In this document: positions 26,290 through 36,829 of the stretch, piece after piece
How positions within the stretch are numbered: the first letter of the stretch is position 1
Layout: each line of letters begins with the position of its first letter
Source of the DNA: Shewanella khirikhana
GTDB lineage: Bacteria > Pseudomonadota > Gammaproteobacteria > Enterobacterales > Shewanellaceae
Assembly (NCBI RefSeq): GCF_003957745.1
Contig: NZ_CP020373.1
Span: 1,984,001 to 2,048,000 of the forward strand
DNA length: 64,000 nucleotides
Direction: 5' to 3'
Made by a program: the position numbers and the translations under genes
The notes under the pieces: model-generated
Database searches by the model: none
Seen by the model: only the letters and a program-made list of their open reading frames with translations
What the model was told of the DNA's origin: nothing

Positions 26290-29200
26290 TCAGTAAAGTG
26301 TTTTGGGCAATTGATAATTGCTGAGCAAATTGGTCGTGAAGGGATTGATACTGTCCCGAGTGTGGATGCGATATGTCACCTCCCCATTGTCGACAGCAAA
26401 CCGGTAGTCAACGCTGGTGGAACTTGAACCCGTGATCCTGGCGCCTTCCAATAACTTGAAGAACGCCCATGGCCCCTGAGAGCCTAAGGACCGCGGTGAC
26501 TGATTTTGCTCACTCGGAACCAGTGTTAACCGGCTCTCAGCCCCCTGGCGTAAGGTGTTGGGCCAGACCAGTTCTATATTGCGACTCGGGCCGTGGGTAT
26601 ATTCCACGTACTGACCATCAATATTGAACACGCTACGACGTTTATTCGGACTCATTTGCAGTGGTTCGAGGCTGAATTGCACATCAAGGTTACCTTTCAA
26701 ATTGAAGTAAGCAGCACGTATCTTCTGAGCATCATCGAATGCCGACAAAACTTCAGGTTTTATCAAGCCTTTATCACTGTTTGTCAGTGCTGAAAGCTGG
26801 GCAGCATGCTCTTCAACAAACCATTTAAGCTGTTTGTCATAGAAGGACGCCATCACTCCCTGAGGGCCAAAGAAACGTTCAAAATCGGCAATCGAGGCCT
26901 GTTTACTTGCCTTGGGATCAAATGGATAACGCGTTGCCAAGGTTTGCTCGTATTCACTGTAGACTTCGTCGTACCACTTGATTTCCAAATGACGAACGGC
27001 TTCTTTGAGCACCACTTTCCAGCTTTCGTCGGCGAGCTTGGCGACCATGGAGTCCATTGGCTTGGGCAAACCGGAAGCGATTCGTTGCAGCGCGTATACA
27101 GGGTCAGAACCACTGAGGTTTATCCGCTTTTGAGCAGCTTCAAGTGCAGTCTTTCCCCGATCAGGCGAATTCTGAATGTCCAGCATGTAATCATGCAGTT
27201 GCACTATGGCCGCCATCACCTCCTCAAAGTAGTCAGCTTTCGCCGCGTTGACGCCGTAAAATTGGTTCAGTTCATGGAAATTGCTGTCAATTACCTGAGC
27301 CCAACGATAATCCTGGCTCTTGAGCAAGGCAGCTTTGGCTTGCTCATCCTCAGGTAGTTGGGGAAACAGCTCTGTATTGGCATCCAGAGTTTCAAGGATG
27401 CGTTTAAGCGGCTGATGACTCACTGCAATGTTGTCCAACACCGTCACCGCATCGCCGATGCCATCAAAAGCCTTAACGTTGAAGCTATTTAATGCCTTGC
27501 GCCAGGTTGCGTTATAGTCAGCCAAATATTGGGCCACTATCTTGTTTTGCAACGCCAGTTTGTCAGCCTCGCTGAAATTGATGTTTTGCGACTGCCCAAG
27601 CACCCAGCTGTCAATCAGCGCCAATTCGGTGACAGAGTCAGATGCTGGGATAAGGTAAGTCTTAAACCCATTACTGGTCAGCATTTGTGGGATTTGCAAC
27701 GAATCTTCAGCAGCGCTTCGTTTCTCAAACACCAGCTCATTTACAGGACCAATGGTCAAGCGCAAATCCAACGGCTCCCCCAGTTGAGAAACAGATGAAC
27801 GTTTCAGATAACGGTATACCCGCTCTTCGATAGGCAGTTGGGTCAACTCCTGCTGCGCTTGTTTCACCAGCCATGCAAAGGGCTGCACCACGGCTATCGC
27901 CTCTTTGTTACCCTCAGCCTGTGCTTTTGCCAAATCAGTATGTTGCAACGCATATTGCAGATGTTGCATCAACTGATCCTGAAGCTCACGGTTACCGGGA
28001 AACGCCTTTTGCCAGGTGTCAGCGAAATAGTCGGTGACAAACGCATCCCGACGTCCACTCTTGTCTATCAGCATCCGATAGACACGAAGCAGCGCGAGTT
28101 TTTGCTCACTGGCTTTGGGTGCATTGGCAAGTTCTGCGGCCAATTGGCGCTGTAAAATGGGCAAATACCGATACGCCAGCAGGTTCAGATAGGTTTCTTC
28201 AACCTTTGGGCCGATGGCGTGGCCTTGATACAGCCCTAAATCAGATATAAGCCAGGGCTTTTCCCTGAAAAAACCAAACTCAAGTGTCGCGGCACGAATG
28301 GTATTCAGTGGCGGAATGATATTGCTTGCCGCCGGGTCCAGGCTGTTTTTCTCAATCTGGGCATTGAAGCTATTGACCTTATCCAAAACCGCATCTGCCT
28401 GAGCGCTGTTTTTCAGATAATATCGATGCCAACTGCCTATCAACATCGCTGATGCGATGGAACAGGCAACCACAGACAACATCATGATCCGCCGTTTACG
28501 CTTGGCCACCCTGAAGTTGTCCGATGCCAATCCAGCTTCGGGATAAATGATCCGGCTAAATAGTGACTGAGTGAAGTAAGTCGTTGAATTTTCGCTTCGC
28601 TGTGCACTGTTGATAGCATCGGCAAGGCCGTATCTGCGGGCAGCGCCATCAACATAGGCATTGGTGGGAACACCCTGCTGGTATACAGACGTGAGGTAAA
28701 CGCCGCGCACCAAGGCAGAAGTGGAAAACGAATCGCTGGCAAGCGCATCATGAAAAAACTCACGCAATAGTCCATGAGCTCCGGCCAACTGCCTCGAAAA
28801 GCCGTAGAGCTGCGCCCTTTCATCTTTATCTCGGCAATTCAACATGGCTTTGGGTAAACAAGCGTTGATCCGCTCGATAAATGCCAGCCAGTCCTGATCG
28901 AATTCATTCAACCAACTGTCGAGGTTGTTGACCGAATCCAACGAGAAGGTAAACCCCAGAATTTCCTCCCGTTGAGCCTTGGTCATATGACGGAAAAACG
29001 GCTCAAACCCCTGGAGTAAATCCAGCTTGGTCAGGGAAATATACACAGGTAAGCGGGTGCTGAGTGTTTCCATCAATTCCCGCAGACGAGCACGAAGCAG
29101 ATGTGCATAAGCCTTCCGCTCAGCAACCGTCTCAACCAGCAATGCGGAGAGGTCAAGTACCAGCACCACACCGTTCAACGGACGTCGGCTACGGGTTTTC

Positions 29201-29844
29201 TCAAGCCACTGCACAAAATGCAGCCATAACCGGCGCTCCATATCCTGCTGACCATCACGGCCGTTGTTCTTTTGTGTCAGCAGCTCGCCATCGGGATCAA
29301 TCACAACAGCATCATCACCAATCCACCAGTCAAACGAATGCGGGTTGTCGCTTTTCTTGCCCGAAGCGCGCATCACAGAGGAGAAAACAAACTTCTGCCC
29401 AGAGCGATTAATCAGACTGGTTTTCCCGGCATTTTCGATGCCCAGAACCAGATACCAAGGCAGCGCATATAGATAGTCTGAACGCGCCAAGCTATCTTTT
29501 AAGCCCTTCATGACCTGGTCGAGTTCCCGTTCCTGACGCTCTTCCAGCGCCAGAATAGGATCTTCCTGCAATTGCTTGGATTTCTGTTGTTGCGCTTCCA
29601 TGCCTTTGAGTCGACGCCACTGACGCCAGCCCCAAATACAGAAACACATCAGGGTGAACATGATGCTGGCTATCAGCCTCGCGCTCACACTCTCCAGCGG
29701 CCTGTCGTCCTGATATTCCCACCAGGGACCCATCCACCAAATCGCAACATTCACCAAGACGATGATGGCCACAATCAACACCGGCAACGCGGCTTTCAGC
29801 TCGGGTTGCAGACGTTTAAATACCGATTTCACCATTGACCACAT
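26290..29844 (-). CDS. tssM: T6SS membrane complex protein TssM (IcmF/VasK)
   Basis: 1184 residues. Two N-terminal transmembrane helices (about 19-38 and 57-76), a cytoplasmic NTPase-like domain with P-loop GIENAGKTS at 135-143 and SLTKLDL near 270, a third helix at about 449-468, then a large periplasmic domain that binds TssJ. The Walker A is intact, which is not true of all TssM. AGGGA precedes the ATG. Confidence 0.96.
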   Translation of the reverse strand: MWSMVKSVFKRLQPELKAALPVLIVAIIVLVNVAIWWMGPWWEYQDDRPLESVSARLIASIMFTLMCFCIWGWRQWRRLKGMEAQQQKSKQLQEDPILALEERQERELDQVMKGLKDSLARSDYLYALPWYLVLGIENAGKTSLINRSGQKFVFSSVMRASGKKSDNPHSFDWWIGDDAVVIDPDGELLTQKNNGRDGQQDMERRLWLHFVQWLEKTRSRRPLNGVVLVLDLSALLVETVAERKAYAHLLRARLRELMETLSTRLPVYISLTKLDLLQGFEPFFRHMTKAQREEILGFTFSLDSVNNLDSWLNEFDQDWLAFIERINACLPKAMLNCRDKDERAQLYGFSRQLAGAHGLLREFFHDALASDSFSTSALVRGVYLTSVYQQGVPTNAYVDGAARRYGLADAINSAQRSENSTTYFTQSLFSRIIYPEAGLASDNFRVAKRKRRIMMLSVVACSIASAMLIGSWHRYYLKNSAQADAVLDKVNSFNAQIEKNSLDPAASNIIPPLNTIRAATLEFGFFREKPWLISDLGLYQGHAIGPKVEETYLNLLAYRYLPILQRQLAAELANAPKASEQKLALLRVYRMLIDKSGRRDAFVTDYFADTWQKAFPGNRELQDQLMQHLQYALQHTDLAKAQAEGNKEAIAVVQPFAWLVKQAQQELTQLPIEERVYRYLKRSSVSQLGEPLDLRLTIGPVNELVFEKRSAAEDSLQIPQMLTSNGFKTYLIPASDSVTELALIDSWVLGQSQNINFSEADKLALQNKIVAQYLADYNATWRKALNSFNVKAFDGIGDAVTVLDNIAVSHQPLKRILETLDANTELFPQLPEDEQAKAALLKSQDYRWAQVIDSNFHELNQFYGVNAAKADYFEEVMAAIVQLHDYMLDIQNSPDRGKTALEAAQKRINLSGSDPVYALQRIASGLPKPMDSMVAKLADESWKVVLKEAVRHLEIKWYDEVYSEYEQTLATRYPFDPKASKQASIADFERFFGPQGVMASFYDKQLKWFVEEHAAQLSALTNSDKGLIKPEVLSAFDDAQKIRAAYFNLKGNLDVQFSLEPLQMSPNKRRSVFNIDGQYVEYTHGPSRNIELVWPNTLRQGAESRLTLVPSEQNQSPRSLGSQGPWAFFKLLEGARITGSSSTSVDYRFAVDNGEVTYRIHTRDSINPFTTNLLSNYQLPKTLY

Positions 29845-29860
29845 ATCACTTTCCCTGTAC

Positions 29861-31255
29861 TCAATTTATGTTTGCTTTTTGTGTTAACCGCGACATCAAA
29901 CCAGGCTCCCAGTCGGCCAGGGCGGTTTTATTAGCCTGCTCCAGCAGCACCTGATATTCGCTCTGTGCCAACGCACCCAATTTATGCTGGTGTTTCAAAT
30001 CCGCTCCCAACAAGCGAAGGTAGAACTGGTCTCTTGGCTCCTTGGCTCTGAGCAGTTGCTCGTTCAGCGCCGACAACGCCAATACCAATCCACCTTGCTG
30101 AGCTAAATCCTTGATTTCAGCTTCGCCGCCATGTTGTGCTTTCCCGGCGCCGCCACGGGGTTCTTCATTGAGCCAGGCAAGCGTCGCTTTGGACGCAAAC
30201 GGTGAACCATCTTTGAAGCTCATTTGCGCCAGCATGGGTAAGCGCTCAAGAAAGGCGTGGGTTTCCTCACGAATGGCCTGACTCCAGGCTGGCTGTTCCA
30301 ACTTCAGCGCCAATCGTGCCGAAAGATAGTGACCATCCAACCAAAAAGGCGCGAGGCAAAGGCTTTGTTCTATCTTCCGAAGCAGCGCTAAATCCGGGCT
30401 GCGCTCCACGGCCGATTCATAATCGGCAATCCTGTCAGCTGACACTGGCATCAAACTGGTCACGCCTTTGGCATTGGCATTCTCCGGCGCTGTGGCAATC
30501 GAGAACCAAACGGCGAAACGTCTGAGCCTTAAGCCCAAGGCCATGCCTCCGGGGGTTTCGCAGATGAACTCAGCAACTTTCAGCAAAGTTTGTTTGCTGC
30601 TTTTGTCGCTGCTACTGTCATGTTCCAGCGTGGAAGAGGCGTTTGACGGAGCCGTGTGATGGTTTTCGGGCACAGTCGTATTGGCCTGAGACTGACTCTG
30701 CTGTTCCTTGTGCCTCTGGGATACCAAGCTCTGAAGTTGATTGAGCTCGTCCAGAGGTAAATCTTGCGCAACCACTTGCTGACGCAGCAAATCCATGTAC
30801 CTGTGCAACTCGTCCCACTGAGACGGATCGTCAGCCAATCGCATAGTGTCGATAGACTTCAGAAATCGCTGCATGATCTGCAGGTAAAAACGCCGCCTTG
30901 GCAACGCTCCCCGGGGGCCTGGGGCCGGGTGGCAAACATCCCAGTACTCGGCCATGAACGCCCCTAAAACCGCCACCCCGCAACTGAACCGCTGAATACT
31001 GCTTTGATACTGCAAACATTGAAGTAAATAACTGATCAATTTCAGATCTTTAGATTTTGATTCAAGCAACCCCACCGCAGCTCGCTCCACCTCCTGCCAA
31101 GCTACGTCACCGTGGGCAAGTGAACCCACCTTCATCATTTGGCTTTCAATGAAATCGAATACCGGGTCGTCATTCAGCCTGTCGCCCTCGGGCTTATTTG
31201 CTGACACAGGGCGGACGATGCTGTCGACATAATCGGAAATGACCATGGTTACCAT
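29861..31255 (-). CDS. tssA: T6SS baseplate/sheath-cap protein TssA (VasJ)
   Basis: 464 residues. The ImpA_N domain covers about 15-130, with the conserved WDVCHPAPGPRGALPRR block. The C-terminal VasJ-type helical domain follows after a Ser/Gln-rich linker (about 185-225). TssA primes tube and sheath assembly and in long forms stays at the distal sheath end. The start overlaps the vasI stop; ATG 31246 is an alternative. Confidence 0.92.
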   Translation of the reverse strand: MVTMVISDYVDSIVRPVSANKPEGDRLNDDPVFDFIESQMMKVGSLAHGDVAWQEVERAAVGLLESKSKDLKLISYLLQCLQYQSSIQRFSCGVAVLGAFMAEYWDVCHPAPGPRGALPRRRFYLQIMQRFLKSIDTMRLADDPSQWDELHRYMDLLRQQVVAQDLPLDELNQLQSLVSQRHKEQQSQSQANTTVPENHHTAPSNASSTLEHDSSSDKSSKQTLLKVAEFICETPGGMALGLRLRRFAVWFSIATAPENANAKGVTSLMPVSADRIADYESAVERSPDLALLRKIEQSLCLAPFWLDGHYLSARLALKLEQPAWSQAIREETHAFLERLPMLAQMSFKDGSPFASKATLAWLNEEPRGGAGKAQHGGEAEIKDLAQQGGLVLALSALNEQLLRAKEPRDQFYLRLLGADLKHQHKLGALAQSEYQVLLEQANKTALADWEPGLMSRLTQKANIN

Positions 31256-31890
31256 TTGCAGGCACCTCGCATCGGTGCAATTACCTCAGCCAAATGGCTG
31301 GTATCAAAACGCAATCCCTCTATAGCCTCGACATCCGAAGACAGTGTCAGCTCATTCCCTCTTAACACATGCTTCATCACACCAATGGCAACCAGCCCCC
31401 TGCCGGAGCGGTATATATGCCCTGTATCGTCGCTTAGCCAATCTTGCGTCATGGCCCCGCCGTTGCTGCTGGCCAATGTCACAGAGACCTTTGATGCCGC
31501 CACTGCTTTGGGAAGGATTAATTCGACCCGACTGATATCATCTACACAGCTGAGCATGAGTATGGGTCGTGGCGGCAGCGCGCCGAGTGCCGATGCCGTG
31601 AATCTATAATCTCTCTCTGTATTACTCGGAGCAGCGATAAAGCCACTGCGGTCGGACCGTAACGCCTCAGAAGCGTTGGCAAAGACCACACTGTCAGGCT
31701 CACGTCTGGCATTTACGACCAAACTGTCCGGTGACACCTGGGTTTGAAAAACAGCATCAAAACACGCCAGACGCTCAAGTCTCGCCTGAATGAGGGTGCA
31801 GGATTTCGCCTCAGATAAGGTGTCGGCGTGCGCATTAGCCGCCAGCCACAGACTCCCCCACAGAAACAGGTGTTTGACCATGGCATTCAT
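31249..31890 (-). CDS. vasI: T6SS-associated exported protein VasI (TagO)
   Basis: 213 residues from ATG 31890, which overlaps the vasH stop (ATGA). A signal peptide (MNAMVKHLFLWGSLWLAANA, cleaved after AHA) predicts a periplasmic protein. Two cysteines early in the mature part (SCTLIQ, LACFD) match the VasI family. Its role in T6SS is accessory and not well defined. Gene order vasH-vasI-tssA-tssM-vasL equals that of Vibrio cholerae. Confidence 0.85.
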   Translation of the reverse strand: MNAMVKHLFLWGSLWLAANAHADTLSEAKSCTLIQARLERLACFDAVFQTQVSPDSLVVNARREPDSVVFANASEALRSDRSGFIAAPSNTERDYRFTASALGALPPRPILMLSCVDDISRVELILPKAVAASKVSVTLASSNGGAMTQDWLSDDTGHIYRSGRGLVAIGVMKHVLRGNELTLSSDVEAIEGLRFDTSHLAEVIAPMRGACKW

Positions 31891-33434
31891 TCGGTGATCT
31901 CCAGCTTCTGGCACTTATGGGACAAGGTACGCTTGGGCAGCCCCAAGCTCATTGCCGCTTTGTTACGATCGCCATTAAACGCCTTTAAGCGGGAACGGAT
32001 CACCGCCCGCTCGAATTGAGAAACTGCCGCCTTTAAATCAAAAATGCGGTCAAATTCATGTTGGGCATCCAGCTCACCGGAATCGAGGGATACACCATCC
32101 AGCGGCGGAAGATTGTCCTGACTGATTTCCTCATGATCGGGAGTCAGAGCACAGGCATATTCGATCAGGTTTTTGAGCTCACGGACATTGCCGGGAAAAT
32201 CGTGCCCATACAATGCCTTAAATGCACCATGACGGATCCCTGGTACTTGACGCTGCTGCTCACGATTAAACTGCTGGATAAAATGCTGAACCAGCAGAGG
32301 CAGATCATCACGCCGCTCACGCAAAGGCGGCAGGCTCAAAGGGTACTGACAAAGCCGATAATATAAGTCCCGTCGAAAGCCGCCTTGCTGGATTTGTGTC
32401 TTGAGATCCACATGAGTTGCAGTAACCAGCCTGAAATCTGCTGAGACTTCCTCCTGCCCGCCCACTGGACGGTACTGGTAGCTCTCCAACACCCGCAGCA
32501 GCTTTGATTGCAGATTGAGTGGCATGTCGCCAATCTCATCCAAAAACAGCGTTCCTTCCTGGGCCTGGGCTATCAGTCCTTTCTTATCTTTATCAGCCCC
32601 CGAGAAAGCACCTTTTACATAACCAAAAAGCTCAGACTCCAAAAGATTTTCAGGAATTGCCGCACAGTTAATGGCAACAAACGGCTTACCCGCGCGAGGA
32701 GACAAGTCATGAATAGCGCGGGCAACAACCTCTTTACCGGTACCGGTTTCACCCTGGATCATCACCGCTAACTGCAAAGGTGCACCGCGACTTAACTCCC
32801 GACGAAGTTTGATCATCGCGTCGGTTTCACCAACAAGCGTTCGGCTCAGCCCTTCGCAATTTTGTGCTTCACGTTGCTGGTGACACATCTGTTGTAAAGA
32901 GTCCGATAGCTCTGACTGGCGAACAGCACTGATGTGCATCTGAGTCAACATCTGCCACTGCCCCAAAAATACCTTACTGTAATCTTGCCAATCGTTCTCA
33001 CAGAGCACGGCAGCCGCCTGCTGCCCATCTACCCAAAGACAAAGCACGGCAAGCACATGCTCAGCATCGGCCATGGGGTAAATGAGCAACGCTTGCTGGG
33101 CGTTGAGCTGGCTTAACTCACTAAACTCAGACTGCTCCCGCCAATAAACCACTGTCTGTGGATCCAGCAGCATGGGTTTACCGTTTTGCAGAACATGGGC
33201 CAGGGGTTGGCGAAAATCGTCCACCTCAAACTCCCACCCGCGGGCCTCACCATCAGGTTCACCGAGGTGGGAATCGGCACGTAATGAGCGACCGTCAATA
33301 CTGGGCAGAAACAGCATGGCGCGTTGAGCGGGCAGTAAGGTTTGCAAGGTGGTACAAAAAGCCGCCACCAAAGCCCCCTCCTGCTGCACGCCCAGCAATG
33401 CAGCAGCACGATTTAACCAAGGTTCAGACGCCAC
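31887..33434 (-). CDS. vasH: Sigma-54-dependent T6SS activator VasH
   Basis: About 515 residues from GTG 33434 (AGGAGAGG about 8 nt upstream; GTG 33440 also possible). N-terminal GAF-like domain (about 10-150), then AAA+ domain with Walker A GETGTGKE near 228-235, sigma-54 contact loop GAFSGA near 275-280 (Ser instead of the usual Thr), and a C-terminal Fis-type helix-turn-helix (NKAAMSLGLPKRTLSHKCQK). No receiver domain. It should activate the sigma-54 promoter of hcp. The start overlaps the clpV stop (TAGTG). Confidence 0.93.
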   Translation of the reverse strand: MASEPWLNRAAALLGVQQEGALVAAFCTTLQTLLPAQRAMLFLPSIDGRSLRADSHLGEPDGEARGWEFEVDDFRQPLAHVLQNGKPMLLDPQTVVYWREQSEFSELSQLNAQQALLIYPMADAEHVLAVLCLWVDGQQAAAVLCENDWQDYSKVFLGQWQMLTQMHISAVRQSELSDSLQQMCHQQREAQNCEGLSRTLVGETDAMIKLRRELSRGAPLQLAVMIQGETGTGKEVVARAIHDLSPRAGKPFVAINCAAIPENLLESELFGYVKGAFSGADKDKKGLIAQAQEGTLFLDEIGDMPLNLQSKLLRVLESYQYRPVGGQEEVSADFRLVTATHVDLKTQIQQGGFRRDLYYRLCQYPLSLPPLRERRDDLPLLVQHFIQQFNREQQRQVPGIRHGAFKALYGHDFPGNVRELKNLIEYACALTPDHEEISQDNLPPLDGVSLDSGELDAQHEFDRIFDLKAAVSQFERAVIRSRLKAFNGDRNKAAMSLGLPKRTLSHKCQKLEITE

Positions 33435-36025
33435 TAACACACCTCTCCTACAAACTCACCATCGCGATAATCCAGGCAAATTTTCGATACAGGTTCTTTC
33501 AGGGCAAGTCGGTTCAGCAATGCCAGCGAGACCGGTGGCAGCACCTGTCCATCGATAATGGCTTCCAACATACGGGCACCATTTTCACTGCGGGTGGCAC
33601 GACTTTGAATAGCTTCAACCAAGGCATCAGCAATGGAAACATCAGCCTTGTATTTGTCGATCAGACGGTTTTTCAGTGCACCCAACTTGTACACTATGAT
33701 GTCCTTCAGCACATCCTCACCAAGCGGCAAGTAAGGTACAATTTCCATGCGAGCCAGCAGCGCCGGTTTAAAGAAGGCAGCAAGCTCTGGATAAAGTGCC
33801 TCCTCAAGTAATTCAACCTGATGTGCATGGTCGACTATGGTTTGGAAACCTAGGTTCGAGGTCAGGAAAAACAGTACGTTCTGGCAATCAATCAGCCTGC
33901 CCTCGCCATCGGCCAACTCCCCTTTGTCAAAAGCTTGATAGAACAGGTTCAGTACATCCGGATGCGCCTTTTCAACCTCATCCAATAACACCACTGAATA
34001 GGGCTTCTTACGTATGGCCTCTGTCAACAGACCACCTTCCCCATAGCCAACATAGCCGGGCGGCGAGCCAATAAGGCGCGAAACGGTATGTTTTTCCTGA
34101 TATTCCGACATATTGATGGTGGTCATAAACTGCTTACCACCATAAAGCTGCTCGGCTATCTGCACGACTGTCTCGGTTTTTCCCACGCCGCTGGGACCCA
34201 CCAACAAGAAAGCACCTTTGGGACGCCCCGCTCTACGCAAGTCGGCCCTTGCGGTTAACAGATGACGATGCAATCGTGCCAGCGCCGGCGATTGACCTTT
34301 CAGACTTTGCTCAAGCCGCTGGGGCAGATGTGTCAGGATATCCAATTCATTGCCGGTCATTTGCGACACTGGCACACCGGTCCAATCACCTATTACCGCG
34401 GCTATTTGAGCCTCGTCCACTTGGGGAAATACCAGTCGTTCGGGTCCTGACAATTCAGTGAGTTCTGACTCAAGCCTGCGAAGTTCAGCTCTGAGCTCTT
34501 CGGTATTGGCACCGTCGTCATGGATGTTTTCAAGCAAAGAGCGGCGTATTTCGATGATTTGTTGGCTGAGATTGCGCTGTAATTCCCAGCTGGCGGACAG
34601 CTCCTGATATTCCTCATCCACACCACTGAGCAATTGTTGCAGCTGCTGCTGGCGCTCTGCATCTATGTCATAGCCAATACCCTGCTGACGCTCAATCAGC
34701 CCGAGTTCCATTCGATATTGATGACGCAAGTTCTCAATCAGGCTTAATCGCCTTGGCGGCGTGCTCATATTGATAGCAACCCGGGCACAAGCGGTGTCCA
34801 AAACATCGATGGCTTTATCCGGCAACTGACGTCCAGAGAGATATCGGTCGGAAAGAAATGCCGCCGCTTTCAGTGCGGCATCCTGAATAAATACTTGATG
34901 CTGCTGTTCGTAAATACTGTGCAAGCCGCGCAGGATATTGACCGTTTGCGCTGCGCTGGGCTCATCCAGTTTGACCAACTGGAAACGGCGGCTGAGCGCC
35001 GGGTCCTTCTCAACATACTTTTTATATTCTTTCCAGGTGGTGGCGGCGACTGTCATCAACTCACCTCTCGCCAACGCAGGTTTGAGTAAGTTGGCAGCGT
35101 CGCCACCACCCTCCTGGTTGCCTGCACCAATCAAGGTGTGGGCCTCATCGATAAACAGCACCACAGGCACAGGCGACTGCTTCACTTCATCAATGATGTT
35201 CTTTAGCCGTTTTTCGAACTCCCCTTTAACCGATGCGCCAGCTTGAAGAAGCCCCAGATCCAGCGACAGCAGGGTTACGTCCTTTAGTTTATCGGGCACC
35301 ATGCCCTGGGCAATTCTCTGCGCCAGTCCCTCAACAACCGCACTTTTCCCAACCCCGGCATCGCCAACCACGATGGGATTGTTCTTACGGCGACGACAAA
35401 GGATGTCTATCATCAGGCTGATTTCATCATCACGGCACAAAACAGGATCCAGCTGTTGCTGCCGCGCCAGAGCCGTAAAGTCAGTGGTGTATTTGCCAAG
35501 GGCTGTTGCAGGCTGAGGTGAAGTTTGCGCTGCGGTTTGTTCAACTTTGTGTGATTCCGATGAATCGCGCAGCAGCACGGTGAAATTACGCCGCAAAGAC
35601 TCACGGTTAACCGCACTGAAGCTGTCAATCAATGCCGCGGGCAGATACCGCTCAGCATGGATCAAACTGCAGACGAGCAGTGCGCCTGAGCGCAGCTGAG
35701 TCTGCCCCAACTCTGTGGAAGAGAGCAGCCAAGCATCCTGCATCAACTCAATCAATAGCGGGGAAAATACAGGATAGGTATCCAGGCTGGTGTCTTTGGC
35801 CATGGACTCCAGAGCCTGCTGGCGGATCTGGTCTGCATCCAATTCAAATGACTTTAACAACAACCGCACATCGCCCAGGGGATTATCCAGCAGGCAGCAC
35901 AGGAGATGTAAAAAGGTCACTTCAGCATTTTGTCTGCTGATACACAGTGAGGCGGCCTCTTCGAGGGCCGTTTTGCTCTGGCTGTTAAGTTTGCCAATCA
36001 AGGTCGGCAATTCGATTCTGATCAT
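33434..36025 (-). CDS. clpV: T6SS sheath-recycling ATPase ClpV (TssH)
   Basis: 863 residues, a Hsp100 AAA+ unfoldase that disassembles contracted TssB-TssC sheaths. N-terminal Clp N domain (about 10-150), AAA1 with GDAGVGKS near 217-224, a coiled middle region near 415-520, and AAA2 with GPSGVGKT near 607-614. It differs from ClpA/ClpB by the T6SS-type N-domain and its position between tssL and vasH. AAGGAA precedes the ATG. Confidence 0.95.
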   Translation of the reverse strand: MIRIELPTLIGKLNSQSKTALEEAASLCISRQNAEVTFLHLLCCLLDNPLGDVRLLLKSFELDADQIRQQALESMAKDTSLDTYPVFSPLLIELMQDAWLLSSTELGQTQLRSGALLVCSLIHAERYLPAALIDSFSAVNRESLRRNFTVLLRDSSESHKVEQTAAQTSPQPATALGKYTTDFTALARQQQLDPVLCRDDEISLMIDILCRRRKNNPIVVGDAGVGKSAVVEGLAQRIAQGMVPDKLKDVTLLSLDLGLLQAGASVKGEFEKRLKNIIDEVKQSPVPVVLFIDEAHTLIGAGNQEGGGDAANLLKPALARGELMTVAATTWKEYKKYVEKDPALSRRFQLVKLDEPSAAQTVNILRGLHSIYEQQHQVFIQDAALKAAAFLSDRYLSGRQLPDKAIDVLDTACARVAINMSTPPRRLSLIENLRHQYRMELGLIERQQGIGYDIDAERQQQLQQLLSGVDEEYQELSASWELQRNLSQQIIEIRRSLLENIHDDGANTEELRAELRRLESELTELSGPERLVFPQVDEAQIAAVIGDWTGVPVSQMTGNELDILTHLPQRLEQSLKGQSPALARLHRHLLTARADLRRAGRPKGAFLLVGPSGVGKTETVVQIAEQLYGGKQFMTTINMSEYQEKHTVSRLIGSPPGYVGYGEGGLLTEAIRKKPYSVVLLDEVEKAHPDVLNLFYQAFDKGELADGEGRLIDCQNVLFFLTSNLGFQTIVDHAHQVELLEEALYPELAAFFKPALLARMEIVPYLPLGEDVLKDIIVYKLGALKNRLIDKYKADVSIADALVEAIQSRATRSENGARMLEAIIDGQVLPPVSLALLNRLALKEPVSKICLDYRDGEFVGEVC

Positions 36026-36034
36026 GTACTTTCC

Positions 36035-36826
36035 TTAGTTCAGGATCTGATGAAGTTGATTGAGGACATCGCTGGATTTCTGAGAAAGCGACACCGAGTA
36101 AAAGATGAAGATCACCGACAACATCACCGCGAAGCCCGCAAACACACTCCAGATAGGCAGTTGACGTCCCAAACGGTAACGGGCCTGAACCACGTGCTCA
36201 GTCGCACTGGGTAACAGGTTGGGTTCTTCTTCCCTCAATAACCTCAGGGTTTCGTATAGGCGTGAGATAATCTTGTCGAATTCTTCGCGGCCGTTGCTGA
36301 TGACTTTGTAGCGCCCCTCGAACCCAAGACAAAAGCACAGGTAAATAAACTCAAGCAGCTGCTGGTAACGGGCAGGCTCGGTCTCCAATCGCTGCAAAAT
36401 CCCAAATACTTTCTCCCCGCCCCAGGTTTCGTTGTGAAAACGAGTCAGCAGTGAGTGCTCAGCCCAGACACTGTCGGTCCCCCATGGCGTCATCATCACG
36501 GCTTCGTCGATGAACGAGCAAAGGACGTACCGATAGGCAAGAATTTCAGCCCGCTCGTATCCCTGATTGGTCAACTCAGACTCAATGGCCATAATGTCAT
36601 CAACCGTGCTGTAATACAGGGACGGTACGTCATCCAGCTGGGTCAAGCGTCGAACCCTGAGTACCATGCCAAATAAGGGCGTAGCCGCATCAATCAAGGG
36701 GTTAATGCCATGACCACGCAGTTGAAACCAGTACTCCTTGTCTGCGTTAACTTTCTGAACCTCATCAAACAATAAGCTATCCAATTGCTCTGCCGACATT
36801 GGCTGCGCGTGCATTTTCTTTTCCAT
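36035..36826 (-). CDS. tssL: T6SS membrane complex protein TssL (DotU/VasF)
   Basis: 263 residues. Cytoplasmic helical domain followed by a single C-terminal transmembrane segment at about 219-243. Conserved CSFIDEAVMMTPWG and FLGFEGRY-type motifs (here CLGFEGRYK) are present. No peptidoglycan-binding extension, so anchoring must come from elsewhere. AGGAG precedes the ATG 4 nt after tssK. Confidence 0.95.
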   Translation of the reverse strand: MEKKMHAQPMSAEQLDSLLFDEVQKVNADKEYWFQLRGHGINPLIDAATPLFGMVLRVRRLTQLDDVPSLYYSTVDDIMAIESELTNQGYERAEILAYRYVLCSFIDEAVMMTPWGTDSVWAEHSLLTRFHNETWGGEKVFGILQRLETEPARYQQLLEFIYLCFCLGFEGRYKVISNGREEFDKIISRLYETLRLLREEEPNLLPSATEHVVQARYRLGRQLPIWSVFAGFAVMLSVIFIFYSVSLSQKSSDVLNQLHQILN

Positions 36827-36829
36827 GAA

